Below are positions 12,080 to 24,700 of a stretch of DNA of 64,000 bases, in pieces. Under the pieces are notes generated by a model. It had not been told where the DNA came from. It made no database searches and was given only the letters and a program-made list of their open reading frames with translations. Both the position numbers and the translations under genes were made by a program. Origin of the DNA: Sciurus carolinensis (Eukaryota; Chordata; Mammalia; Rodentia; Sciuridae). The stretch spans positions 80,557,258 through 80,621,257 of the forward strand of contig NC_062217.1 in NCBI RefSeq assembly GCF_902686445.1, written 5' to 3'. How positions within the stretch are numbered: position 1 is the stretch's first letter; every line of letters starts with the position of its first letter.

Positions 12080-13345
12080 AAATGTTGGAATTAGCAGATG
12101 AGAATTTTAAAAGAGTTAGCCTGGGTGTGCTCAAAGATGTAAAGGAAAATAAACTTATAATAAATGAACAAGTCAGAAATCTCATCTGAGATTGAACTAT
12201 TCAAAAAAAAAAAAACCACCAATAAGAAATCCTAGAGGGCAAAAAAGACAATGTTTAAAATAACAAATTTATTATATGTGCTTTAGAGTAAATCGTAGAT
12301 GACAGAATAGTCAGTGAGCCTGAAGAAATATTAGTAAGAATTAGCCAATCTGCAGAACAGAGAAAAAAAATTAAACTGAAAGAGATTCAAAGACCTGAGT
12401 CAACACCAAAAGATTTAATATATGTAAAACAGGAATATACGGAAAGGACAGAAAGAATGGGGCATAAATATGAAAAAAATGTTCAAATATCACCCAAATT
12501 TTATGAAAGACACTAATTTACAGATTGAAGCTCAGTGAACCTCAAGCAGAACTAATATACACACAAAAAAATCATACCTACAGATGTGAAGCAACACTGT
12601 TAGTATACTGTCACTTTGCAGGAAAAATAACCTAGTTGTTATAAAACTCAACATAACACCTAATACAACAAAGCAACTTTACTGTTAGTACTGTATTTTG
12701 CCAATAATCATTACCACTACATTAACACACATTTCCAAGTATTCTTTGTATCCTAATCTTGCACCAAAAATTGTTAATAAATGATTTTAAAGTAAGACCA
12801 GCACAATTTTTTTAAAAAACTTCACAGAACGGTCACATTCCACTGTAAAAAAAAAAAAAAATTGTGACAAATTATGTGGTGTAATATATTTACCCAAGAT
12901 ATATGATGGGGAAGTCCAAAAAAAAACTTGTATAAATCTTAATCAACAAATAAATCCATTGTGTTCCTACACTGGAATATGACTCAGTGATAAAAGTGAA
13001 TAACTATTTATATATGCAATGACATTAATGAATGAATATCAAAAACATTATTGTTCAAAGTAGCCAAGCACAAAAGAGTATATACCACTTTTTACTCTGT
13101 ATGAAAATCTAGAACAGGCTAAATTAATCTATGGTGAAAAATTCAGTGGTTATCCTGGCGCCTGGGATGGAGAACTAGCTTCAAAAGGGTATAAAAGAGT
13201 TTGCTGAGGCCACAGTAACTCTGTGCATCTTAATTTGCTTTATGTAACTATGTATTACTAAAATTCACTGAATGGTATATTTGAAGATGTGTATTTTACT
13301 CTTAAGTATGTTTTACTGTAACATATTAAATAAAAATATTAAGCC
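12080..13345 (+). mobile_element. Ancient L1/HAL1-like remnant
   Basis: An ORF1-like segment (gaatagtcagtgagcctgaag, aattagccaatctgcagaacag, cagattgaagctcagtgaacc) is followed at 12940-13345 by an L1 3'-end-like segment (actggaatatgactcagtgataaaag, ttatcctggcgcctgg). No coding capacity remains. Confidence 0.55.
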
Positions 13346-13593
13346 CTAATTAATGATATGTACACTGAAGGGTTCAGGAGCAAACTAAGTTACCTTGCAA
13401 TGCATAAAAAAATAAGACGGATGGATGTGGACAGATAGGAGTTTATTGAACATCTTTCTGATAGGTTTCAGTTTTTGCACACAAAAAAAATGTTGGGTGG
13501 TAAAGAATGTTAAGTAATTCCTGAAGGCCCACTGTGAAACAGGAGGACCAGTTTGAAAATACAAGTATTGAGAGACCAAAGAGCTATGAGGCC

Positions 13594-13619
13594 CTAGCAA
13601 TGCAAGCAATGCAAGCAAT
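13594..13619 (+). repeat. Short tandem repeat, 9-bp unit
   Basis: About three copies of agcaatgca-type units. Confidence 0.8.
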
Positions 13620-14130
13620 GGCCTTTTCCCGTCCTTAATATTAGGTGGCTGGACTAGCACTAAGATGTCTTCTAAATATAAATCTATGAATAAAATAGAC
13701 CTAAAATCTATTCTATATATGAGTATTATCTAAGGAATCAGGCTATTGAGATTAATGAAAAGTCAATAGGCTATAAACAAATTTTCTGTACATTTCAGCT
13801 ATGGCAGCCATGTTATTCTGGCAACATTTGTTGGCTTAACCCAATGGGCATGGGAGGTTCCCACCATCTTGTTTCTGTACCTTCTTGTGACACTTCTTCC
13901 TCTGGTTCCTTCCATCTCACTCATATTTTGATATTTTTGCATGATCACTATACATTGTCCTTTCCTCCTAGGGAATGTGAATGCCATTCCTCTACTGAGA
14001 AACTCCCTTCTTTTCTTTGATCCTAGCTAACTCTGCTCATTCTTAATGTCCACAGACATTGTTCATTTTCTACCTCACTCCCAAGTATAGAACATGTAGT
14101 GATCTAAATTATTTATTTGGCAATATGGGT

Positions 14131-14476
14131 GGTTCCTGACTTATGATACTTCAACTTAGGATTTTTAAAATTTTATGATGATGCAAAAATAATCCTCGTT
14201 AAGTAGAAATCATCTTTCAAAATTTGTATTTGGATCTTTTCCCAGGCTAGTAATATGTAGTCCAATTCCCTTTCTTGATGCTGGCCATAGCAGTGACTGC
14301 ATCATCTGGCCTGCCCTGTGATCACAACAAGCAACAATGATACTCTATAACGTGCTGTGTTGCTAAACTAGGATGTGCAGTAGTTTGGATGTATTAAACA
14401 CATTTGCAACTTAAGACATTTTCAATTTACAATGGGTTTAGTGGGATATAATCTCATTATAAGTCAAGGAGAATCC
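14131..14476. mobile_element. Non-autonomous DNA transposon relic with terminal inverted repeats
   Basis: The left end gttcctgacttatgat and the right end tcattataagtcaaggaga are inverted copies of each other. The interior has gatcttttcccaggctagtaatatg and aatgggtttagtgggatataatc, an old MER-type sequence known from other mammals. I do not assign a family name. Confidence 0.6.
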
Positions 14477-14569
14477 ACATTTCATGATTATACTTTTCAT
14501 GAGACAAGAAGCTCCACAAAAGGAGGGACTTGCCTGCTCACTCTTCTCCAGCAAGCAATCTGCAGTTAT

Positions 14570-14670
14570 TAGTAACAGCTCACATTCATCAAGTGTGTGC
14601 TAGTGTCAGGCACTCTTCTGAGTGCTTTTACATATTTATGCATCTAAACTCTTATTAGGCCCTCGAATAT
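14570..14670 (-). repeat. MIR-type relic, minus strand
   Basis: Cattcatcaagtgtgtgctagtgtcaggcactcttctgagtgc followed by ttttacatatttatgcatc matches an inverted MIR 3' half. Confidence 0.5.
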
Positions 14671-14689
14671 TTGTTGAAGCCTTTGATTT

Positions 14690-15120
14690 TTGCTCTAGAA
14701 ATGACAATTACTCAAAAAATACTTATTAATACCAAATGCCAGGTACTGCATGCAATAAACAGAATAGAGAATAAAGAATAAATACGAGGCCTGTGCCTGC
14801 TTCACCAAGCTCATTCTGGTGAACAGTACACCCAAATAAAGAGAAATTTGTGTCAAAAACAAGTACTAATACAGAGGAGATGCAAGGTATGTGACAAAAT
14901 ACTCCATGTTCTTAAAAGTTGCACACAATGTACCTTTTGTTTACAAAGTACTTGGAAATCCATCCATTCATCTCATCACAGAAAATAAGAGTTGCTCATT
15001 GCCCAGTCAATTGGGCACTGTGCTGGGCCTCTCAGATGCAAACACAGGTAAGGTCTACACAGAGCATACAGTCTGGCAGGAGGATACACAAAGAACCAGT
15101 AATGCCATGTGATGTGAAAG
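14690..15120 (-). repeat. L2-type relics, minus strand
   Basis: Two degenerate copies of the inverted L2 3' motif are seen: accaaatgccaggtactgcatg near 14735 and gggcactgtgctgggcctctcagatgcaaacacagg near 15013. Confidence 0.45.
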
Positions 15121-15129
15121 CAGAGATAT

Positions 15130-15677
15130 CTACTGCCTACGTCAGCACTCCAAGGTAGATGTTAAAAGGAGTTAAGTTCCAGTCTGGCTTTCCTAAGGCG
15201 GCCACACCTACCTACCCAATCTGGACTCTCACTACTCCCAACATGAAATTTCTTCCCCAGGTTGAGTTTCATATCCTGCATGGTCTCCTAGTTTTCTCAT
15301 ATGTGAAACAAAATGCCCATCTTAAAATATTTTAAGGAGTAAGCAATGAATATTCATAAGCAACGAATACTACAGAGTACTAGTCATTATTATTATTAGA
15401 CCAAACGTGGCCAAGACCCTCTTTGCCCAGTCTTTAACCTATGAACATGTTGCTCCTATTCCCAGAGTGGCTCCTCCTAACTATACCAGTGCTTCCTTGT
15501 GGCACTCACAAAATTCAATCTGGATTTGTAGTCAAACAAAAATTATGTAGAAATTTAAGTGAAATCATGGTAGAATCTTCTGTTATCTGATAAGGAAAAT
15601 GCTAAAGAAATATCTTACAAAACTTCCAACTTCCCCCCAAAAGAGACAAACAGTGTTATCAATAAACAGAGTCCTTG
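15130..15677. other. Region immediately 3' of WASF3; little recognised
   Basis: A short MIR-like piece (ctcctagttttctcatatgtgaaac) lies near 15285-15365. Otherwise this is unassigned unique sequence. Confidence 0.35.
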
Positions 15678-15695
15678 TAGGGTTAAAAGTGTAAT

Positions 15696-15701
15696 TTTAT
15701 T
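15696..15701 (-). terminator. WASF3: Distal polyadenylation signal AATAAA of WASF3
   Basis: TTTATT on the plus strand is AATAAA on the gene strand. The sequence just downstream (15690 to 15640 on the gene strand) is T/G-rich, with tctgttt and ctgtttgtctc, as expected of a downstream element. Recognisable old repeats resume beyond it. Confidence 0.55.
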
Positions 15702-15801
15702 TAGATGTTACTTGTACATAATCTATAGTAAGATATACAAACAGATAAAAATTGACAGGATTTTTTAATACCACTTTAAATTCAATTTATAACAGCATTG
15801 G

Positions 15802-15809
15802 TAATACTG
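15802..15809 (-). promoter_or_regulatory. miR-200b/c/429 8-mer site in WASF3 3' UTR, distal
   Basis: The gene strand reads CAGTATTA, a full 8-mer (seed plus terminal A), about 100 nt before the distal poly(A) signal. It would be present only in the long 3' UTR isoform. Confidence 0.55.
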
Positions 15810-17274
15810 CAAGATGACAGATACTCTGCTTCATAAAACAAAAATTACTTGCTACTCTGGCTGATACATTCCCACTAGTTTGTAATGGATTAAAATGTAT
15901 CATGTATTTCAGTTGCAAATCATTACAAAACTTTTACAATCTAGCCACTTGGTGCTCATAAAAGATTTTGATGTGCTAAAAATTTACTGAAATGAAAATG
16001 TTAATTTTCTAATAGCATTCTAGGTAAAGAAAATCATAAGTTTACCAAATCTTATGGTTTGGGGCTAACAATGCAAAAATCATTTGCCTGCTGCTCAGCC
16101 ACATCATGCTTGTGCAGTGACATGTGGATTCGGGCATCCCATCCGCCTGAGTCTGTGCTATGAGAAAACGCTCATGAGATATTCAACTTAACACACATGG
16201 AGCATTACAGCTGGGGAGAATTTAAAATAACCTTAAATTTATAACTATAATTTAAAATGTAAAATTTATAGCAATGAACTATACAGCTAAATTATTTTCT
16301 CCATTTGTTTTGGTAAATATTTTCTGAAAATGAAACCTGAAAATTCAAACTCTTCACTCTGTTCTTTTCAGGTAATATCATATTAGGAGATTTAAATTTT
16401 AGACCAAACCAGATCTGTTGAAAAGATACTCTAAAAATAATCTAAATTGGATTTTAGTCATTTTCCATTTTCTTCTGGGTGACAGAATGTTCACAACAGG
16501 GCAAAAGCTTTCTCACTAGTCATAAAATCAAATTAAAAATAACTTGTTGATTTAAACTATAGGAAGACAACTAGTATTTAATAGGTTCATGAATATTTAT
16601 GAATAAAGTGCCACTAATTTTATTGTAGTAAGATATAAATAGAAGAAATTCTGAAGTGGATATTAGCTGACTGTGCTCCCAGAGAACAGAAGGGCCAGAA
16701 AACAAAGAAGCACTGCCAAATCTGGGTTTCTGATCATACAGAGCACTCCTAACCTGACAGGATCAGTGAAGGCAAACTATTACAATACGGACAAAATAAG
16801 ACTAAAATTGGTAAAAGTACCAAGAATAATGCCAACACAGCAGGTTTCCACACTAGGAAACAGAAATTTAGAAATTCACTAATAGCTACTAATATTTAAA
16901 AAAAAATAATCAAAGTGACAGCCAAGTGGGGTCCACTCATGAGGCATGTGCCAAGCAGTTGTGCAGAAGAGAGAACTCAAATGCACAGCCAAAGAAGGGC
17001 CTTGGCAAGTGGGTACAGATGCTGGACTCTGCAGTTTAAAATCTATGTGCCCAAAACCCAGTGTGCAGGCAGGCGTCATACACTGGCTGCCCCAAGTTAA
17101 TAGGGATCCACACAGAGACACAGGGGTGATGTAGGCAGCTGGCTGATTTCCCTATAACTCACAAACAAAAAATCATTTGTTACTGCCTTGTTCACATTCT
17201 CCCATCAACTCACACAACTCTGCCAGAGCTCAAGAGTTCCTAGCACCTGCCATCTATTTGAAGTACTGCAGATA

Positions 17275-17281
17275 GGCAAGA
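17275..17281 (-). promoter_or_regulatory. miR-31 seed match in WASF3 3' UTR
   Basis: The gene strand reads TCTTGCC, complementary to miR-31 positions 2-8. miR-31 is a reported negative regulator of WASF3. It is the only such 7-mer I noticed in the 3' UTR. Confidence 0.45.
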
Positions 17282-18419
17282 ACTCCACAGCAAGTGCAGG
17301 ATCTTGGCATATTTGTCTTATCTATAATCCAAGACTGGGACAATTATTTATTCTAAACAAGCATTTGTCCTTATCCAGAATTATAAAGTAGAAGTTGTCA
17401 TTCTTGAGTCTCTGGTAGTATGCCTGAGCCAGGTCTATGGGATCACCACTTGGAAAGTGGAATGTGAGTGGAGTTTTGTGAAAGCAAGGTGCTTTTCCAC
17501 TGCTAAGGGTCAAATCAAGGTAATCTTGTGAGGTACAATTTTTTTTAAATTTAATGTGCTAACAATAACATGAGAAGAGAACTGTGTGCTTCTAGGACAG
17601 GGCAAAGGCCCTGCATGGGGCTAACTCCCAAACTGCCACAGCACCGTGAGAAGTAAAAAGCTGTCACTATTTTTTACTTAAATCTAAGTTTTTAAAATTC
17701 TGACCAAATGGAATGGTGTTTGCACCCAGGGCCACATGCAGTAGCTCTGTCTAGCTGGGTGCTGTACTCCTAGATGGCTCACAGCTGTTCTGGCTGCCTG
17801 GTGCCCAGTCATCAGGGCTAGTCAGTATTTTAAGTGTGATCCCAATTGTCCCTAAAAGAGGAAAGGACCTTGTTTTCATTTGCATTACTACTGAGCTGCT
17901 GAAACTTCATATAAAAATCATCAACAAGCGTTTACCAAGTGACTACCCACAGGGAACCTGCCTGAAAAGGGCCCTTACAATTTCACATTTGACAATTGTG
18001 TGAAAAGGCAATGAAATTATTCAGCAGAACATTTGAATTCACTCAGTAGCTACCAAACCAAGAAAATGAATGCAAAAATATTTGATTCTCCTGATTTGTT
18101 AGACTGTTCCCTCTACAACCAACTTCTTCTGAAACACATAGTAAAAATGAAACAAGAAATGACAAAACAGTGTCACTTATTGATTGGAAGACATCATTCT
18201 GACAGACAGTCATTAATCTTGCCAAGACCTAACACCAGGCAGCTTCACAGACACACACCAAGTTTACAGAATCATAATGATCAATAAGGGTAAAGTAAAT
18301 ACTTTCATGGCCAAGAGGGAAGCAAGATGCTGTTTTCAGGACAATGCAATAGTTACAGCATATCTCCTTGTGTGCAGCACGATGTGCTATGTTTAGTGGC
18401 ACTTAAGTATTACACAGTA

Positions 18420-18426
18420 AATACTG
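18420..18426 (-). promoter_or_regulatory. miR-200b/c/429 seed match in WASF3 3' UTR, stop-proximal
   Basis: The gene strand reads CAGTATT, a 7-mer match to the miR-200b/c/429 seed, about 180 nt after the stop codon. Repression of WAVE3 by the miR-200 family is established in human cells. Whether this site is used in this species is inferred. Confidence 0.55.
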
Positions 18427-18601
18427 AAAAAACCCAGAAATTTTGGATGTGCAGAAGCAATATCACATTATTAATACAAAAGGTGCTAATAAGCTACAGG
18501 ATTATAATACCACTATTTGGGTGCTGAGACCATTTGAAATCCCCGGTGCACTTCCACACACGCTGTACTGGTGGTCCACCTGCCACCATGCCTGTAGGGC
18601 C

Positions 18602-18759
18602 TCAATCGGACCAGTCATTCTCATCAAACTCTGAGTCATCATCAGAGTCGCTGTACTCCACAGCGATGCGTCTGGACAGGATGGTGGCCACATCATTCCC
18701 AACAGGTTCCCGCTTGGCCTCTTGCTCACGTTGCTCCTGAACCTTTTTCAGCTGAATTC
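18602..18759 (-). CDS. WASF3: WASF3 coding exon 8 (WH2 end, central and acidic; stop)
   Basis: This exon has 158 coding nt and encodes residues 451-502. IQLKKVQEQ completes the WH2 actin-binding motif. [20 protein letters not shown] is the central Arp2/3-activating helix with Tyr486. [13 protein letters not shown] is the acidic tail ending one residue after the WSD Trp-Ser pair. The acceptor is tttctag and the TGA stop is the complement of 18602-18604. The exon continues into the 3' UTR. Confidence 0.97.
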
Positions 18760-21700
18760 CTAGAAATACAACATGGGTTTGAGAATCAAAATGTTCTGAT
18801 TGTTCCAAGGAAAAGAGACTGAACAGGACTACTGGACTTGTTTTTCTAAGGCCTAAGGATAAAAGGTTTTAGAAAATTGAGGGGAGAAAAGAATGTGCAA
18901 AGTCCATTTTAAGAAAGTTAGTTGTGACTGTGGTGCACACTGAACACCATCAATGAAAGTTCTAGCGTCACACTGTTCCATATGCCCACCACAAGGTAGC
19001 TCTTTTTAAAAACTAAAGTGATGTGTGGCTAGTGGCCACCCTATGGAACAAGCAGATAAGCATGGAACAGTTCTATCATCACAGAATACTTTTCTGGACA
19101 CAGCTGTAACCCAAAGGTTTGGCACCAGTGTTTTGTACTAATAGTTCACAGATATACTTAGAGAGTATCTGAGAGACCTCTGTTCCAGCAACCATTTTGG
19201 GACATGAATATAAAATACAACCATATGCTTCATTGCTTAGGAACAAGATCTCTGATGATCTAATACTTATCATTCTTTGTCTTTTGAAATAATTTCAAAT
19301 TTATAGGATAGCTATAAGTCCAATAGAAATATATTCTCATATAACCCTGTGCCCAGATTCCTCCACTGATAATATTTGACCAATCTTTCCCAGTTATTCT
19401 CATAATACACATAGAAACACTTTTCGCTGGATCATTTGAAATGTGGCACATAATGTCCCTCTATCCCCAAAGTATTTCATGTGTTATTTAAAAAAAAAAA
19501 AAAAGCCCGGCATGGTGGCACACGCCCGTAATCCCAGTGGCTTGGGAGGCTGAGGCAGGAGATTTGTGAGTTCTAAGTCAGTCTCAGCAAAGCAATTTGC
19601 TAAGTAACTCAGTGAGACCCTATCCTTAATTAAAATACAAAAAAAATAGGGCTGGGGATGTGGCTCAGTGGTTGAGTGCCATTGAGTTCAATCCCCGGTG
19701 CCCCCAAAACAAACAAAAATCAAAATCAGAAAATTGGCAGAGATTTAATACTACTATTTACCCTACAAATACTATACAAATTTTGGTAATAAACCTAATC
19801 TAACTGCAAATGGAGAGAAATTTCCCCACTTAGAATCCAACCAGGGGATCACCTGTTTTTCGTTACCGTATCCTGTTAACATCCTCTCATCTAGATAGTT
19901 CTTCAGTCTTTGTGTTTTAAGACCTTCACATTTTTGAAGCATAGTCTTTTTGTACCATGTCCATCAGCTTGTATTACTCGTCTCCTCATGACAGTTTCCT
20001 GGTTATGAATGAACTCCAATTGGACAAGGTTATAGGTATAACTTGTCCTACCATGACCAAAAAGCTGATATTCCTAAGGTTTTCTACTTTGGAGACTATT
20101 TATTGACAAAATCAATGTGTGTCAATGGTGTTACACAGAGGGGGGCTTGTGGGGAGGGGAGCTGAGCACTATACCTCAGGACTGATCCATGGATGCTCTA
20201 GCAAAAAGCAGAGGAAATAATGTCATAGCTGTCCTGTGAAGGACACCACTGAGTCTGAGCTCTGGTGCTACAGCCAGGCATCTTCCTCAGTCACTTCCAG
20301 ATGGGACAACTAAACTGTGACCAAGGGACTCGCAGTTTCCTACTATGTAAGAAGCTCTAGGAATACTCTCACATCCTGATCAGTGATTGCCCAGGGTGTG
20401 ACTGGATAAGGGTAAACAGTGGGGATGCAATCTTTCATGTAGGGCTCTGAAAGCAGGTGGAAATCGGGGGGCAAGGGGCCAGGCTCCCACCCTAAATGCT
20501 CTACCTCTCTGCTTCAGGGTCTAGGAGTCAGGGTAGGACTTTTTCCTAACGAAAGTATTGTGCTCCTAAATAAACACTGAACACCCACTGGTTCACATAA
20601 AGCTAGATAATGTGACAAGTCTGGGAAATGTACTAGATTAATTAAGAAAGAAAACTAAACCACTGATAGGAGCTCATTTGCTTTCATTTATATTTGTATC
20701 CTTGGAGTAGATATAAAGAAAAGACTCAGTTAATGAACTGATCTTTTTTAACTGATCATTTTTGTTATCTAGTTTCTGGTTTCTAATCAAGTGAAACTTC
20801 CTTGGTTCTCCCTCAATTCTTCATCATGATATGCTTACCTGACAACTACAAAAGAACTCCTACTATTAAAAAAAAAAATCGAACAAGCCTCCTTTAGCTT
20901 CAAAAAATAATTTATTGTAGAGAGCTATCACGTGAAGGCAACGAGGTTGTAGTTTGCTGGAGACCTAAAGAAATCTCTCTTGTCTAAAAGGAAGGTTGTA
21001 TATGGGGAGTGCTCTACTTACCCATCCGAATGGCAGCAAGGAGGTCACTTCGAGCGTCACTTATGGGGGGCTGTGCAGGCTCAGGACGCTTTGCTTCAGC
21101 TACAGGGGGGCCATGCATTGGGGAAGATGAAAGAGAAGAGCTGGGGCCAGGAGGGCCTGGCGGGGGAGGTGGTGGGCCTGGAGGTGGTGGTGCTGTGACG
21201 AGGAGCCCAGCAGAGGGTGGATGAGGAGGAGCCGTGTATGTGGAACCAGCTGATGCAGGAAAGGGGGGCTGCATGGGGATCTGGAGAGGGCTGACAAAAG
21301 CAGTTTGTGCTGAAGGAATCATGGGTGGAGGTGGAGGAGGAGGTGGTCCTGAAGGGTTGTAATATTCAATTATCTGTGCCGGGAGCATCCTAATAAACAG
21401 ATGAAACAGAGTCACCAATGTAACAATAAAGGGCCATGCCCCCTGAGTTCATTATGCCTAATCAAAGAAGTTTCCCCAGATACAATGCTCCCTGCCAGCC
21501 AGAATTCGGTCACTAGATGATGCACATGCCTACTCTGTGGTCTGTTATTTTACAGTTCTACATTATTCATTATAATGAATGCAAGACCTACTGAAATAGG
21601 CCAAAAAAAAAAAAATCACTGAAAAGGAAAGCAAATTTCCATGAACACTAAAATAATGTAGTTGGTTGCAGAAGCCAGAAGATCAATGGCAATCTTTCTT

Positions 21701-24700
21701 CATCCTGGGCATCTCAGAGGGCTTACAAACTTATCTCATGAGGGTTCTGTGGTCAACCAGATGGGAAAAATCCTACATTCTCAAGCCCAGTCTGATTAAA
21801 AGCCCTTGGGCCCACAGTACCCAGCAGAGTATCAAAGGCTTTGAAAAGTTATATAGCCAAGAAATTGTCTGACTTCTACTCAGTCTACTGGACCACAGGC
21901 CCTCTCTGGGCCTGGAAGCGGCAGCCTCAGGACATATTCTGGGAATCCTGGTTCCATGAGGGCACAAAAAGAACAGACAAATCTGTGTGGTCTCCCCTTT
22001 GAGGGCTGAGGACATATATTTAGAAAGTGACACCAATGTTCTGGGTGAAGAATTCAACTTCCCTAGGTACTGACTCTGAGGGTTAAGACAAAAACAGAGC
22101 TAAAGAAAGCCTATTAAAGTCAAGGTGGCTGCTTGATTTGATGAACATGTGAACAGAAAGGTCTTTTTAAAGAGCTGTTAGAATTCTGTAGAATTTTCTA
22201 CAGAAAAGGAGAGGGCCTGGGGGCAGAACAATCTAAGGGCCCAAAGGTCAAGAAAGATTACAGAGCAAATTATGAAAAGTAATGTTATAGGATTCAGTCA
22301 TTGGTGATAAGCATTCTCTGTGGTCCACCCAGGATATGTACAGAAATTGGAGGATTTGGACAAAGCAGCATGTTATCCTTTATCAATGCCTGGTTTATAT
22401 GTAAATATGTATGCAAAGAGAACACATACATATGAACATAGCCGTCAACCTGAAATTTAGCTGGAATAAGATAGGGTCAGAAACATACCTACTTTATTTA
22501 ACACAGACTATGTTATCAGTGATAGTGTCTATATCCAACCAGTCTTGACTATAATCTGGCCTCTAAAATACCAAGTTTAAAATACTTCTACAACACTTAA
22601 AGATTCAAATCAAAAACAAGTAGCAACTAGAGTACAAGGGATACTGATTTACCCATAATCTGCTGGAGCCATTGGTGCAGAAGCCTGGGACCCCTCTGGG
22701 GCCTGTGGGGGTGGCGGGGGTGGCGGCTGCTGAGGTCTGTTTAGAGCCATGTGCCTCGCCGAGGCAGATGGGGGCCGGTACTCATGTTCAGGGGCCTGGT
22801 TCGCAGCCCCATGTGGTGGTGCATCGCCAGCAGCATAGGAAGGGGTGACCGGCTGGGGATGCAGAGAATGGTTGGGAGTAGCCGGGTAAGAGTAATCTGT
22901 AACATCTGATGCATGGGACCTGATGTTGGAGAAAAAAGAATGGAAGAAATTTAAATTGTTTAAAAAATTTCCCTTAACAGGCAGAAGTATATATATGAAT
23001 AACAATATTGCCAAGGCACAGAAATCACACATTTATTTCTTTAACTATCAACTAGGTCTAGCCCCACGAGAGCTTCCAAGCAACAACATAATTACTAGCA
23101 GCAAGCCCCAGTGTTACATGGATTCAGATTCACAGCTTTGAAGTGAATAGTCAGACACACCAGCAAGCAGGAACCAGCAGAGCCTCATTTTCACAGTATT
23201 TCATGTACTTCTTTTCTAAGAGACAAGGCTACAAGATGAATCTCATTCCATTTAGAAACAGCATCTCAGACAGGATTTCAGTGGCAATGAAACTGACAGC
23301 ATATAATTAGAAAATATGAAATGGCAGGTGAACTGGGTAAATATTAACAGTAAGAACAGAAAGAGAATCCAGAATGTAACAGAGTGAACTATATTTTTCT
23401 TAACAGAAGCAATTATTTAACCCAAAGAGAAAGAAGCAATGTGGTTTACTATGGAAAGGCCTTCTTGCTTTCTTTGAAAACACAGTCAAGTGTAAAACTC
23501 TGAAAGGAATGGAAACCATATATTAGTGAGCAGAGTTCAGAAAGATGCCAGGTGCTGGAGGCTGGCTAAGCCCCAGGAGGAGCGGAAGGACTCGCAATGT
23601 ATGACAGTGGCTCAACCACAGGCATTAGTAACAGTCACACACTCCTGGCCCGGGTTACTGGACACGTGTGAGTAGGGGCTGCACATCCTCTCATGACACT
23701 GAAGCAGGGGGCAGCCTGGGGCTGGGAATCCAAAGAAAGAAAATGACAAACCCTCTGGGCATCCTGTCCTCTTTCGTGCTCCCTGCCTGTTCCAGTTTCC
23801 TTGCGTCACTCATAAATTCAATGCCCATTTTCCTCCTCTCCCACTCTTCTTTTCTTGTTCTGACTTTTCTCACATGTACTTGCTGGTTCCTGTTAGGATT
23901 CAGCTTGTGTTTCTCTCTCTGAAGGAAACAGGCAAACACACATTGGGGATGTGGAGGGAAAACGGAAGAAGATACAAGCTGAATTTCCATCTCTAGGATT
24001 TCAGACAGTAGCTTGTCCTAACTGGAACACTGTGTGGTATAGAAAAACTTGCTAAATCAGAAAAGTTTGCCTCCCCCTTTTGTTCCCTAATTGCAGTATA
24101 GTAATAACCAATAATTCATTTTTTCTTCCCTAATTGCAGTATGTATTCTAGATTATGGTGTGCAATGTGAGGATGTCTTCTGAACTCTGCAAACTGTGAG
24201 CAAATGTGTTAAAAATATTTTTAAAGGGAAAGAAATTTGACCTATATTTAGGACTTAGTACATTTAAAAAACATAAATACCTAAAAGATTCTGGGGTTAT
24301 TGATGATGTGTGCTTGACTACCTGAGTAACTTTTGTAACCATTTTCTAAAGGAAACAGTCATCAAGCAAAAAGACATGCAGTGCTTCTTATGAGATGCAT
24401 GGTAAGAAATTGTAAATGTTGTGACATAATTGAGAGTGCTATTCTGGTAAAGTTGTTTTGCAATGCAGAGCCAAAAAGAGCCAAGAAAAAGGGGTTAACC
24501 AGATGGAAGCAGATGTAAAGGAGAAATGAGAGCAGAAGACGTCTGCAGGGCAGGACTTCGGTGAAGAATGGACACTGTAAGGACAGGGCAAGAGGAGCAG
24601 AAGGGATTGTTCAGTTCTGCTGAACAGGGCAGCTGCTGGGAGACTGACTCAGGCAGGAAGGTGAAAGTCGGCTAGGAGCCACAATGCCAATGTGGAGGTG

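Larger units (their letters stand above)
15678..18601 (-). other. WASF3: WASF3 3' UTR (predicted)
   Basis: About 2.9 kb follows the WASF3 stop with almost no recognisable repeats, in contrast to the flanks. This is expected for a retained 3' UTR, and the length fits the multi-kilobase WASF3 mRNA I recall. Earlier AATAAA matches in the transcribed strand (near 17347 and 16618) could give shorter isoforms. The exact cleavage site cannot be fixed from sequence alone. Confidence 0.7.

Noticed and set aside
13385..13660. Minus-strand frame of 91 codons
   Set aside because: No family resemblance; it overlaps a simple tandem repeat and lies beyond the gene end.
18534..18740. Plus-strand frames across the last WASF3 exon
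   Set aside because: They are shadows of the minus-strand coding exon.
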